Of a stretch of 26,356 nt of DNA, positions 8,003 to 16,410 are shown piece by piece. Under the pieces are notes generated by a model that made no database searches, was not told the DNA's origin, and worked only from the letters and a program-made list of their open reading frames with translations. A program made the translations under genes and the position numbers. The stretch is taken from positions 1 through 26,356 of the forward strand of contig JAIVFH010000341.1 of the NCBI GenBank assembly GCA_025765595.1. Reading direction: 5' to 3'. Source of the DNA: Obelidium mucronatum (taxonomy: Eukaryota > Chytridiomycota > Chytridiomycetes > Chytridiales > Chytriomycetaceae). Every line of letters starts with the position of its first letter. Position 1 is the first letter of the stretch.

Positions 8003-8250
8003 CAAAATCGGCAGCTCCCGAAGCTCATTCGCGATCCATCCCACACCTCGACCACCACCCCTCCTGATCCCGCCATCACACTGGGGATTCCGGGAGTCTG
8101 CGTATATTAAGGCAAATCCACTCCACTGGGCATGGTCAAGAAAGGATTGCGAGGTGGAACCTTTGGACACTGGGATGCTCAGATGGGGGTGCAACCCCCT
8201 CCCGTTGTGATGGCGAACTCTGTTCCGCGGGAGGCTCCGCGGCCTCGCGT
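8003..8250. other. GC-richer gene-free stretch
   Basis: It is more GC-rich than the rest of the left flank, especially 8180-8250. A short palindromic pair CCGCGG...CCGCGG lies near 8225-8242. No gene is recognised. Confidence 0.5.
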
Positions 8251-8302
8251 GGTTCGGGCGATTCCATTACTGAGTCGTCAATGAGATTTTACTTTAGAGT
8301 CT
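8251..8302. repeat. 54 bp direct repeat, right copy (3' flank of the six-Cys gene)
   Basis: This copy matches 7729-7782. On the minus strand it lies about 50-100 bp after the stop codon of the secreted protein gene. An AATAAA is present on the minus strand at about 8303-8308 (TTTATT on the plus strand), a plausible poly(A) signal for that gene. Confidence 0.6.
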
Positions 8303-8350
8303 TTATTTAAAACAAACCGAAATCAACGTTGATCAGTCAATAAAAGTACA

Positions 8351-8743
8351 TCAAAACAACAAGGCCACAGCAGCAGCGGCAGCAGCTGCCACTGGAGCCA
8401 CTCCTTGGGCAGCGCTCTTTGCTCCAGCAGCTGCGCACTGGCTGGTGAAAGACTTGTACGCATCGGCCGAAGAAGGTGTGTTAGCAGAAGCTCCTGGAAC
8501 AGCACAGTCAGTGGTCAGCTTGGCAAAGAGAGCTTTTGAAGATGAAGAGCAAATGCAATCGACTTGTGCTTGCGAAAGTTGCGGTGTTGTTGATCCACTG
8601 ACAACAGTGATGTTGCATGTGGACAAGGCCTTGACAACGTCCTGAAGACCAGTCATGCAGGCAGCAGACAGTCCAGTAGCTGGCGAGTTCTGTGCAAGAG
8701 CAACAGCCGAGAAGAGAGTGGCAGCAACAGCGAAGAAATGCAT
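8351..8743 (-). CDS. Small secreted six-cysteine GPI-type protein
   Basis: The single exon gives 130 residues from an ATG at 8743-8741. Residues 1-17 form a signal peptide (MHFFAVAATLFSAVALA). The mature part has exactly six cysteines (C29, C43, C63, C65, C80, C103). The C-terminus is Ala-rich and hydrophobic (AAAAAAAVALLF), as in GPI-anchored surface proteins. The Cys spacing is 13-19-1-14-22. The last two intervals resemble those of oomycete elicitins (14 and 23), and a C-x-C pair inside a helical six-Cys domain also recalls small lipid-binding proteins. Neither family can be claimed on this basis. Its likely place is the cell wall or plasma membrane. The upstream gap of 136 bp contains TGACGTAA at 8856-8863. 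The start was chosen because it gives a complete signal peptide; the longer open frame upstream has no ATG with signal-peptide character. Confidence 0.88.
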   Translation of the reverse strand: MHFFAVAATLFSAVALAQNSPATGLSAACMTGLQDVVKALSTCNITVVSGSTTPQLSQAQVDCICSSSSKALFAKLTTDCAVPGASANTPSSADAYKSFTSQCAAAGAKSAAQGVAPVAAAAAAAVALLF

Positions 8744-8855
8744 TGTTGGTGAAATTGTTTTTAGATTAAATTGGATCCGTTTCGTGCACCCCTTCGAGAA
8801 AGTACCACCGTGACAACTGCTGGTAACATAATTTTTCGATATCTTTCGTTTATGA

Positions 8856-8863
8856 TGACGTAA
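8856..8863. promoter_or_regulatory. CRE-like bZIP motif (TGACGTAA)
   Basis: This ATF/CREB-type octamer lies about 113 bp upstream of the start of the six-Cys secreted gene and just past the stop of the Tim21-like gene. It is one of a series of bZIP-type motifs in this gene run. Confidence 0.35.
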
Positions 8864-8879
8864 TATAAACATTCAATTG

Positions 8880-9791
8880 TCAAGATGTCTCTGAGGTTTC
8901 CTTCTTTTTCCAGATAGATCTGGCAAACCATCCCTTTCGGGGTCCGGAATTCCCTCGCCTCATTCGGTTGTCGATAATAAAAACTCGCTTTGGGCTCCGC
9001 ATTCCATGCCGTTGAACATCCGCACTCAAGACGTTATATTCATATTCACCTTCGTTGTTCTGTGGGTGACGATAGCAATTCAATATCATATCTCGCGAAA
9101 TGCTTGCAACGAACAAGCTGCCTCGATGCAAAAAAAGATCAACGGGAACCGCACCTTGATCTGATTCACATAGACAGTACCCTTCCCGTTTGGTCCTTCC
9201 AACACAAAGTACATGATGACTTGTTTGTCCCCACCTTGATCGTCTTTGTAAATAGTTCGCTTGGCATTCGTTGGTGCACCACGAGGACCCAAACCACCAT
9301 GTCCCTTCATCGGAGTACCAACCATGTCAATAACCTGTTTGTATGGAGTCGGTCGGTGCCATGATTGTAGTCCATTTAGCTCACGTTGTTGTTTTGGTGA
9401 TTGTAGACTTTGGAGTTACCTTTGCATGGTGAGAAACCTTATCGAATGCATCGTCAAAAAGTTTCTGTGATTGATAGTCTTCGATAAAGTCAAAAACGAC
9501 GTAGGAGAGTGACAGGCCACCCAGCCCAACTCCGGCCAGAATGACGCCAAGGTATCCCGTGTTCTTGCCAGATTGCACAACTATTTCCGGGAACTTTCAG
9601 CTCAAGTTCTCTTAGATTTGTACAATTTGAATACCCTTCTGGCCCAGTGACATGCGAGACCACGCAGACTCCTTCGGTGCTTGGTTGTTTGACGATCCCC
9701 CGCCTGAGCCCATGTCCATTCTTCCTAAGCGTGTGGTTGCATATGATCTCTGAGACAGCAGTAGTTTGGTGGTTCGTTGAATGCAGTTCAT
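8880..9791 (-). CDS. TIM21: Tim21-like mitochondrial inner-membrane translocase subunit
   Basis: The model has four exons on the minus strand: 9791-9635, 9580-9420, 9334-9155 and 9059-8880, with GT-AG introns of 54, 85 and 95 nt. It encodes 225 residues, about the usual length for Tim21. Residues 1-25 are basic and hydroxylated (MNCIQRTTKLLLSQRSYATT), as in a mitochondrial presequence. GQKVVQSGKNTGYLG leads into one transmembrane helix at about 62-83 (GVILAGVGLGGLSLSYVVF). The intermembrane-space domain has the family landmarks VGTPMKGHG, GPNGKGTVYV, NEGEYEYNVLSADVQRHG and FIIDNR. Tim21 links the TOM complex and respiratory complexes to the TIM23 translocase. The third intron was placed at CACCCACAG because only this acceptor keeps phase 0 and joins KGTVYVNQIK to NNEGEYEYN. 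It ends 136 bp before the next gene. Confidence 0.85.
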
Positions 9792-9862
9792 ATTATTTTT
9801 TTATTTTTTTATTTTTTTTATTTTTCATGAATAAAAAAGAAAGAATACCAATAGTTTATTTA

Positions 9863-9870
9863 TGACGTCT
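9863..9870. promoter_or_regulatory. CRE-like bZIP motif (TGACGTCT)
   Basis: This one-mismatch CRE octamer lies about 72 bp upstream of the Tim21-like start codon, in the 96 bp gap behind the Rcf2-like gene. The same gap carries AATAAA on the minus strand, a plausible poly(A) signal for the upstream gene. Confidence 0.3.
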
Positions 9871-9887
9871 GAAACTGTTCAAAACAA

Positions 9888-10610
9888 TTATTTCGCTGAC
9901 TCCTTCTCGCCATTCACGATTCTTTCATAGTACGGGTCAATCGTTTCTTCCGGTTTGTTACCCACAGCCGCCGCGCCAATCAGCACAATTCCAGCAACAG
10001 CTCCAAACTGGCCCACCAATCTGGCATTAATGAACTTTTGACTGAGGAAAATGTCTGTTCGTGCAAAGTTGTACGCCAAAGTGCTTCCAACCACACCCGC
10101 ATATGTGTACGCCAGGAGAGTGAATCGGTTCTTGTATGCAACTTGCTTCATTCGCTCAAAGTCCCAGTCTGAGTTTGACCCGAAAAGAGTGGGTCTTGCA
10201 GACACAAGTTGAAGTTCATCTTCGCGCGAAAGAGAGAACTTTTTGGCAAACTCGCGATCGGCTCTCATGGCAGCTCGATCGGTTTCAGTAAAAAAACCAG
10301 CTGTTGTGGCAGCAAGGACCAGGGAGATCTAGGGAATGGGAAGTGTGATATTAGAAATCAATTCTCGATTCTGATTTCCTTGACACAAACTCACTCTAAA
10401 GGGAAGAGTCAAGCGTCTGTACGCTGGAATAAATCGGTAAGCAGCCAAAGATGTAACCACGGCTCCGGCACTGGTCAGGATGCCCATCTTAGCTCCCTCG
10501 AGCAAGACCTTGTTGTGGATCTTGTCCTTCTCTTCCCTTCTCAATCGATGGGCTTCCATCTTGTCGGGCATTTCGACATGGTCGGATACGTGAGACATTG
10601 ACACAGACAT
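9888..10610 (-). CDS. RCF2: Rcf2-like respiratory supercomplex factor (HIG1 domain), copy 1
   Basis: The model has two exons, 10610-10395 and 10328-9888, with a 66 nt intron in phase 0 after the codons for PFR. The protein has 218 residues, close to yeast Rcf2. The N-terminal part (KMEAHRLRREEKDKIHNKV) leads into a hydrophobic segment at about 41-58 and a second one straight after the intron (ISLVLAATTAGFF). A matrix-like charged region follows. The C-terminal HIG1 region starts near AYKNRFTLLAYTYAG and contains the pattern INARLVGQFGAVAG, whose Arg-x3-Gln matches the HIG1 signature. Rcf2 proteins bind cytochrome c oxidase and supercomplexes in the inner mitochondrial membrane. A tandem paralogue lies directly upstream at 10744-11458 with the same intron position. 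The start is the first ATG and gives matching N-termini in both copies. Confidence 0.9.
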
Positions 10611-10687
10611 GTTTGCGGTTTTTGTGCTTTTTTCAGAACTTTATTCCGTTTTCCTGTTTTAGCTCTATTTATAGATATTCAGTAATG

Positions 10688-10694
10688 TGAGTCA
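10688..10694. promoter_or_regulatory. AP-1/Gcn4-type motif (TGAGTCA)
   Basis: This perfect heptamer lies about 78 bp upstream of the start codon of Rcf2-like copy 1, in the 133 bp gap between the tandem copies. Confidence 0.35.
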
Positions 10695-10743
10695 CCCATT
10701 TCACCAACTAACTTTTTTGCTTATTCAACGCCAACCCGCGCTT

Positions 10744-11458
10744 TTATTTATAAACAAAGTCTCCACTAACGATTCGTTCATAATATGCGTCAACTTTCAC
10801 TTCCGGTTTGTTCCCCACAGCTGCCGCACCAATCAACGCAATCCCAGCAACAGCCCCAAATTGTCCCACCAGTCTAGCATTAATAAACTTTTGGCTGAGG
10901 AAAATGTCTGTCCGTGAAAAATTGTACGCCAACGTAGTTCCGACAATTCCTGCATAGGTGTATGCCAAAAGCGTGAACCTATTTTTGTAGGCAACCTGCC
11001 GAACAGTATCCAGATTCCACGACTTTCCTACAGATTCAAACTCTGCGTTGACTTCATTGAAGCGAGAGATGCTGAACTTTTGCGCAAACTCTCGGTCAGC
11101 GCGCATAGCAGCGCGGTCAGTTTCAGTGAAGAAACCAGCTGTCGAAGCGGCAAGGACAAGGGAAATCTAGCAAATTAACCAAATTAAGTAAAGACCGCGT
11201 CTAACAGTAGCTGAGTAATTAAATAAAAAAGCAAAACCATACTCTAAACGGCAGCGTCAGCCGTCTGTAAACAGGGCTGTATCTCTGGGCCGCTAAACTT
11301 GCCGCAATAGCACCAGCTGTTGTGACCATTCCCATCTTGGCACCTTCCACTAGAACTTTGCTGTGAATCTCATCCTTTTCTTGTCTTCTCAGACGATGCG
11401 CTTCCATTTTGTCAGGAATCTCGGCATGCTGCGAAACGTGGGACATTGACACCGACAT
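10744..11458 (-). CDS. RCF2: Rcf2-like respiratory supercomplex factor (HIG1 domain), copy 2
   Basis: The model has two exons, 11458-11243 and 11166-10744, with a 75 nt intron in phase 0 after PFR, exactly as in copy 1. Exon 1 is 72 codons in both. The protein has 212 residues. In the 66-residue stretch from QVAYKNRF to GNKPE the two copies differ at only four residues, all conservative. The N-termini (MSVSMSHVS) are nearly identical. They differ mainly in the linker after FAQKFSISR/FAKKFSLSR and in the extreme C-terminus (SGDFVYK against NGEKESAK). The pair arose by tandem duplication after the intron was in place, and both copies look intact. The 260 bp upstream gap contains a perfect CRE palindrome and an E-box. 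Confidence 0.9.
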
Positions 11459-11547
11459 TTTCAAGCGCGGAAGTGAAGCAATATGTCTTTTTGGAAACTT
11501 TTTCGTTGGCTTCTTTCCTTTTTTTTATCTCTTTTTGTAGACCGGAA

Positions 11548-11555
11548 TGACGTCA
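11548..11555. promoter_or_regulatory. Perfect CRE palindrome (TGACGTCA)
   Basis: It sits in the 12 bp palindrome AATGACGTCATT (11546-11557), 90 bp upstream of the start codon of Rcf2-like copy 2. This is the canonical binding site of CREB/ATF-type bZIP factors. Confidence 0.45.
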
Positions 11556-11595
11556 TTGTGTCTTGCCGTAAGTATCCGATTACTGAATTTCCAAA

Positions 11596-11603
11596 TCACG
11601 TGA
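11596..11603. promoter_or_regulatory. E-box palindrome (TCACGTGA)
   Basis: This perfect octamer is typical of bHLH factors such as Cbf1. It lies 41 bp beyond the CRE in the same upstream region of Rcf2-like copy 2. Confidence 0.35.
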
Positions 11604-11718
11604 ATATGGATGACAAATATATTTCTTTCACTGCCAAATAATAACAACCACTAAATAAAAGCAACAACCCTCTAAAAAAACAGGTTCCAGGACCTTTTAA
11701 GACCCTTCCTAACTTACG

Positions 11719-13354
11719 TTATCTTCTCTCTGCTGCTTGAATCAATAATCTGATCGGGTCCATTTCCCCCACTGCTATAAGATTACTCTCATCACCCAGC
11801 CCGGTAAATCCGTGCACTATACCCTCAGTATCAGCGCCAGCAGCCGCGCTGGTATTGGCCATTTTCTTTTGCATCCATGGACTTATTGGCGGGCTCTGAA
11901 ATTCTACTTGATTACTCCTGTTAGCATCAAACCACTGATATCCTTGGTGATTTGGATATCCGATTTGTGGATGATAGTTTACAAATGGAGCATGGAAACC
12001 ATGTGGAGCTGTCATAAAATACATGGGATGTTGCTGTTGTCGATTTTGCAGATGATGTTGATGTTGAACATGTTGGTGATAATGATGACGCCGCTGCTGC
12101 TCCTGAAAATGATGATACTGCTGAAGATGATGAAGATGATGATGGTCCACTGGATAACCCTTGCTTTCGTTTCCATAGGCTGGATAGATGTAGACAAATC
12201 CTGGTGGGCCATGTTGAGCAGCGTCACGTCTATCCCCCGTCATTACACGAGACTGCTTTTTGGGTGACGAAGATGCACTCGGTTGTGGGGTCCAGGTGTT
12301 AGAGATCGGAAATGCCGGAGGTGGGGGCCCCTTTTGTGCAGGCTGTGTGGGCATTTGGGCAGCTGCTCTGTCTGGTTCCAGTCTTTTAATGGGTGGATGG
12401 TTACCAGACGCAATTTCAGATTCAGAATCTGTGGATTCTTCTGGTTTTGCGATTACGGTGGATATTGGTGCCGAAGGAGGATGTTGATATTGAAACGGCG
12501 CAGACGAAGGATTCAAATAGAAATGCGGCTGAGGTCGAAATACGAGGGTAGAAGAGCCATTAGGGTGCCAGTTTCCTTGTGCAGGCATTGAAAACGCGTG
12601 ATGTGGGTGCGATGACAAAGTGGAGGGTTTGTGATGTACTCTCGCATCTGTGGAGGGTCTCGGCGTTTGATCATCCGTGTCTGTTGCATCTGGATCTACT
12701 GAAGTATTGATTCTCTGTTTTTTCGGCTGTCGTTTGTTGATATGGCTTTGAACGAGTTTCGGGCCATTGTCCGGAAGAACGGCACACAGTTTACATTTCT
12801 TACGAATGTGGCGGTGTACGCTGCATTTTATTTTTCAATATTAGGTTAAATGAAATTATGCAGATGAAATTCGGCGAGCATAACTTACCATAAGCTGTTT
12901 GTTGGAATGCCCTCATCAAAGCACGCCCGACACGAATATCTCTGCCGTCGATGTTTGCAAATTGTTGATCCGCCTGTTCCTTCATCATAACAGTCAATGC
13001 ACTGCACAAAGTTTGAAATCAGATATGTGTTGTGTAATAAAAATAACAAAAAAGAATAAGGCAATCGAAACCATCAAATCAAGAATGTACCTGACTTCTT
13101 CTCTTTCCATGATGACATATAGCTGGGAGCATGACTCCATCTGCAGGTTTCCGAAGATGCAGTGGCGGTGGGATATTGCGAAGTTGACGAGACCTTTTCT
13201 TGGGACTTGTCAGTGGTGAATCCAATGATTCTGTTGGTGCTGTTTTTCCAACAGACGACGGTTTAGCAGCTGGTGGTGACTTGGTTGAAGAAATGACGGT
13301 AGGTGGAATCGCTTCCACCGCCAAGGTTTCTGGGGATGTGTCTTTGTCAGCCAT
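11719..13354 (-). CDS. Protein with three 23-residue Cys/His repeats and a disordered tail
   Basis: The model has three exons, 13354-13091, 13001-12889 and 12820-11719. The introns are 89 and 68 nt. It gives 492 residues from the first in-frame ATG. Residues 1-75 are Pro/Ser/Thr-rich with a basic patch (SPKKRSRQLRN). Residues 80-138 form three perfectly periodic units C-x-H-x6-C-x2-C-x10: C80/H82/C89/C92, C103/H105/C112/C115 and C126/H128/C135/C138. These are likely zinc-binding. A basic stretch follows (INKRQPKKQR). Then comes a long low-complexity region rich in Pro, Ser, Gln and His (HHHLHHLQQYHHF near the middle), ending in PIRLLIQAAERR. Intron 1 falls directly before C89 and intron 2 splits the C126 codon, so the repeat only appears after splicing. 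Short CxH...CxxC repeats are known from protist and chytrid proteins of unclear function. A nuclear or DNA-binding role is inference. The frame stays open upstream of the ATG to 13471 with protein-like sequence (HPLNSRFHKLLQQALEDTEK), so the true N-terminus may be longer. Confidence 0.75.
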
Positions 13355-13669
13355 GGAGGTCTCTGTGACGCGTTTTTCTGTATCCTCCAAAGCTTGCTGA
13401 AGTAATTTATGGAAGCGGGAGTTCAGTGGATGCAGCGATGTGCTACAGTGCTTTTTCTGTTTTCCTGTCAAACAAAGTTTGTTTTGACAATTTTTTGTTC
13501 AAAGGTGAACATTGGTGGGCGGGATTTGAAAAATGCCTGAAAATAGAAGGACAGAGAAGAACAGTCAAATGCAGATAAATTGTTGTAAAAGTATGCAAAA
13601 AAATAAATGATATGCAAATGCAAAAATAGGAAAAGGATTATTGCTTAAAGGCACAGAGCGGATGCAGGG
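13355..13669. other. Intergenic stretch, possibly with extra 5' coding sequence
   Basis: Positions 13355-13471 stay open in the frame of the Cys/His protein and end at an AG acceptor-like site (TTTGACAG). The only upstream ATG, at 13511-13509, opens a 14-codon frame that ends in TGA in the other phase, so it could be an upstream ORF. The remaining ~150 bp is AT-rich spacer behind the next gene. Confidence 0.4.
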
Positions 13670-15142
13670 TTATGCCAGCACAACAGCTGCATCCTTTGAA
13701 CTCTTTCGTGCAGGAAATGCGTCGTAAGCATCCCTATCTTCTTGAGAGATGGGCTCCATTACTTTATCAGGAACAGGTGGAAGACTGTTGCTCGCACCGG
13801 GGGCAAATGACACGCTTGGTTTGTTTCTCCCAGTACTAATCTCCGGATTTGGAATGAGTCCTTCCTGAGATGCAGAATATCGCCGTGAACGAAAGAAGCG
13901 ACGGTTGAATCCCCATTTACCAGAAACGATTCTCTTGGCTTGATTATCAGATTCTGACCGTTTTCTCCTGGCAAACAGTCCACCAAAACTTTTCTCAGGA
14001 ACATCCAGTTTCTCAGGATCAGATGAATTGAAATTTTCTTTCGGACCAAGAACAGGATTGACAAGTACCAATCCTTCCCTTGTCAAGACTTGACGTCGTC
14101 TGTAACAACAAATCCCCGTAATAATCAGCATGAGAAGAACAGCACCCCCGGAAGCACTTGCAGCTATGGCAAAAATCGGAAATCGTTGCTGCGTGGGTGC
14201 CATTTCTTGATTGGCAGACAGAGTACCATTCCCACCGTCCATCGTATCGGGAACAGCACCGCCGTGCTGACTGTCGACGCCATGTCGATTTGTGCCTGTC
14301 ATTTCTCCCGAGATTCGCCCGTTACGTTCGCCCCCTTTTTTCGGTGATCCGTTCGTGGAGTCTTCAGGGACAGGTACCTCTGTGCCCCCTTCAGTAGTTC
14401 CTTTGGATCCACCTTCTTCTCTCTGATTACCACCAGACGGCTCTTTCTTTCCTTCCCCCTTTCTTTCTTTTTCGTTTCCTTCCTGAGCAGTAGTACTAGT
14501 CCCGGCTTGAATAGGCCGCACGCCACCAGACCCACCGACCGGGTTGAGTGGAATCACGCCGCCTGCGGTGGGCCCGCCAATCGGCACAACGCCGCATGTG
14601 TCGCCAGTAAAGAAGCCCACGCTGATGGCGGCGCCCGCCCGCTTCAGCGCGCTCAGCACGCAGCGGCGGCCCTCGACAACAGCGGCGACGACGCACTCGG
14701 GGCTGCGGCTGCACGCCTGCATGCACACCGCCGGGCCCCACGCCGCGCCAGTGTCGAGCACGTCCAGCCGCACGCCGGCGTCGCCGCCCGCAAAGCCGCC
14801 GAGACGCGTCATGCCGCCGGCAGAGTGCAGCGCGAGCGCGGCGGCGGCGTCGCGCGGAAACAGCTTCGCCTGGCAGCCGCCCTGCGCCGCATCGAACACG
14901 AACGCGTGCGCCCGCGGGCTGCGCTGCGCCGCGAGGACCGCGCACTGCGTGAAGCTGGCGGCGGCCGCCACGGGTCCGGCGTTGAACTGCTCGGGGAAGC
15001 TGTACCCAGAATACCGCGTGACTTCCAGTTGCTGGATTCCCCGGATATTATTGTTTATTATTTCAATGTAGTTCAATACACTTACGCAGTTTCCAACTGG
15101 TCCGGGGATGATGCTTGTGCTTATCGATGTCTGTGCACTCAT
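13670..15142 (-). CDS. PAN/Apple-like single-pass membrane protein, paralogue A
   Basis: The model has exons 15142-15086 and 15031-13670 with a 54 nt GTAAGT...CAG intron in phase 0. It gives 472 residues. Exon 1 ends in a Cys codon (GPVGNC). The ectodomain has cysteines at 19, 49, 72, 122, 126, 132, 143 and 165, a framework shared with paralogues B and C. The C-x3-C-x5-C core is typical of PAN/Apple-like domains. The motif MTRLGGFAGGDAG recurs in the paralogues. A Gly/Glu/Lys-rich stalk of about 135 residues leads to a transmembrane helix at about 304-328 and a basic stop-transfer (CCYRRR). The cytoplasmic tail is about 145 residues with LVNPVLG, shared with B. The intron has no stop and length divisible by three, so retention would add 18 residues. 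No N-terminal signal peptide is visible. The part of exon 2 encoding the ectodomain (about 14560-15010) is strikingly GC-rich and Ala-rich compared with B and C. A role in adhesion or sensing is inference. Confidence 0.78.
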   Translation of the reverse strand: MSAQTSISTSIIPGPVGNCVSVLNYIEIINNNIRGIQQLEVTRYSGYSFPEQFNAGPVAAAASFTQCAVLAAQRSPRAHAFVFDAAQGGCQAKLFPRDAAAALALHSAGGMTRLGGFAGGDAGVRLDVLDTGAAWGPAVCMQACSRSPECVVAAVVEGRRCVLSALKRAGAAISVGFFTGDTCGVVPIGGPTAGGVIPLNPVGGSGGVRPIQAGTSTTAQEGNEKERKGEGKKEPSGGNQREEGGSKGTTEGGTEVPVPEDSTNGSPKKGGERNGRISGEMTGTNRHGVDSQHGGAVPDTMDGGNGTLSANQEMAPTQQRFPIFAIAASASGGAVLLMLIITGICCYRRRQVLTREGLVLVNPVLGPKENFNSSDPEKLDVPEKSFGGLFARRKRSESDNQAKRIVSGKWGFNRRFFRSRRYSASQEGLIPNPEISTGRNKPSVSFAPGASNSLPPVPDKVMEPISQEDRDAYDAFPARKSSKDAAVVLA

Positions 15143-15272
15143 GTTTCGTGATGCCACCGAACGGCAGCTTGTTTTCTTACAAGAAAGTCGAAGAGATTGT
15201 CATTATTATTATTAATGAAAGTGGGTTTTAGAAAATTGAAATGGGGAAAACCAATCACAACAATTTCATTCG

Positions 15273-15279
15273 TGAGTCA
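15273..15279. promoter_or_regulatory. AP-1/Gcn4-type motif (TGAGTCA)
   Basis: This perfect heptamer lies about 131 bp upstream of the paralogue A start codon, in the 186 bp gap behind paralogue B. A CCAAT pentamer lies on the plus strand at 15251-15255. Confidence 0.3.
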
Positions 15280-15328
15280 TTTCTGCTTTAATGAATAATA
15301 CTTAATATGCGATTTATTGTCAAGAAGC

Positions 15329-16410
15329 TTAAGTACGCGTTTTTGATGAAGCTTCTTTAAACACGTTGCCTTCACTGTCTTCCGCGTCCTTGTTATTTGT
15401 CGGTAAACTCGCAGACCGCTTAAAAAGCCACTGCATCATTCTTTGCTCATATGTCAATTCGCTGTTTGATGCCGTTTTGGAGGATTTGTTTACATTTGGT
15501 TTCCCCAGCACTGGATTCACCACGTCCTGCTTCCGCGACCTTCTCCATCGAACAATAGCCAATGCCACACCCAAGAATACTACCACGCCCACAGATGCAC
15601 CTCCTGCGATCAATGCCGTTTTTGGAAGTTCAATCATTTTCCCTCCTATCGTCAAATTCACGGCCGAGCTTGATTCCTGGTTTGCAACGGGAGAAGGAGT
15701 GAATGTAATTAAACTCGCCGTGGTCTCAACAATCGGCGTTGTACTTGTTGCCAAAAGCCCAGTTTCTTTCCTTGTTGTATTTGCAGCTTCATTTACCGTG
15801 TTGTTCAACTGAATCCCAAACGGTTTCACTGATCCAATAGTACTACTACATCGCTTTTCGGTAATGATATGTATCGCCATTCCATCTTTGGTTGCTCCCA
15901 ATGTTGCCAAGTTGCATTCCAGTGCCTTTGAATTATACACAGCAAGGACACAGCCCGACGCATCAGGACACAAGTCAGAACATTGCTGGCCGTTCTTGAC
16001 GTTATTCACAGTCCTGATTGCCAAGCCAGGTTTGGTGAATGCGTCTCCCCCAAAAGCACCCAATAGAACCATTCCACGCTCAGCTTGCAGATACATTAAA
16101 TTCCCTTCGACGATTTGAAATGCTTTTCCTTTGCACGTTGGTGGCGTTATTGTTGAATCAAAGACGAATCCGTTCATGGCGATGGTTTGGTTGGCTACAA
16201 AACTCTGACATTCTTGGAAACTAGATACGGGCGTAAGAGGAGTGGCGTCAAAGTGGCCTGGGAATCCGAATCCATTGTATTTTGTGAACTGGAAGAGCTG
16301 TTGTTTTTTTGTGTGAATCGGTTTTGTTTTCACATCACGTTCAAACAGATATATTTGCTTACACATGAGTTTGTCGTCATGTTCCATGATGCTACCGAAG
16401 CTGAAGTCAT
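15329..16410 (-). CDS. PAN/Apple-like single-pass membrane protein, paralogue B
   Basis: The model has exons 16410-16363 and 16297-15329 with a 65 nt GTAAGC...CAG intron in phase 0, giving 338 residues. Exon 1 encodes 16 residues ending in Cys (MTSASVASWNMTTNSC). Exon 2 begins with an aromatic/Gly stretch (KYNGFGFPGHFDA) parallel to RYSGYSFPEQFNA in A. Cysteines lie at 16, 46, 71, 122, 126, 132, 144 and 166, matching A almost position by position. The motif VLLGAFGGDAF is shared. A short Thr/Ser-rich stalk leads to a transmembrane helix at about 243-266 (TALIAGGASVGVVVFLGVAL), then RWRRSRK. The tail contains VVNPVLGKP, as in A. The DNA around the exon 1 start resembles paralogue A (TCGGTAGCATCA against TCGGTGGCATCA), supporting recent common origin. 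No N-terminal signal peptide is visible. Confidence 0.8.

Noticed and set aside
7811..8194. Arg/Glu-rich 127-residue minus-strand frame
   Set aside because: The charged core is the translation of the CT microsatellite and there is no supporting domain or splice evidence.
11812..12267. Met/Leu-rich plus-strand frame
   Set aside because: It is the antisense of the His/Gln-rich tail of the Cys/His protein; CAT/ATG complementarity produces the Met runs.
14507..15151. Long plus-strand open frames over paralogue A
   Set aside because: They are antisense shadows caused by the GC-rich, Ala-rich coding region on the minus strand, which has the conserved Cys pattern and splice sites.
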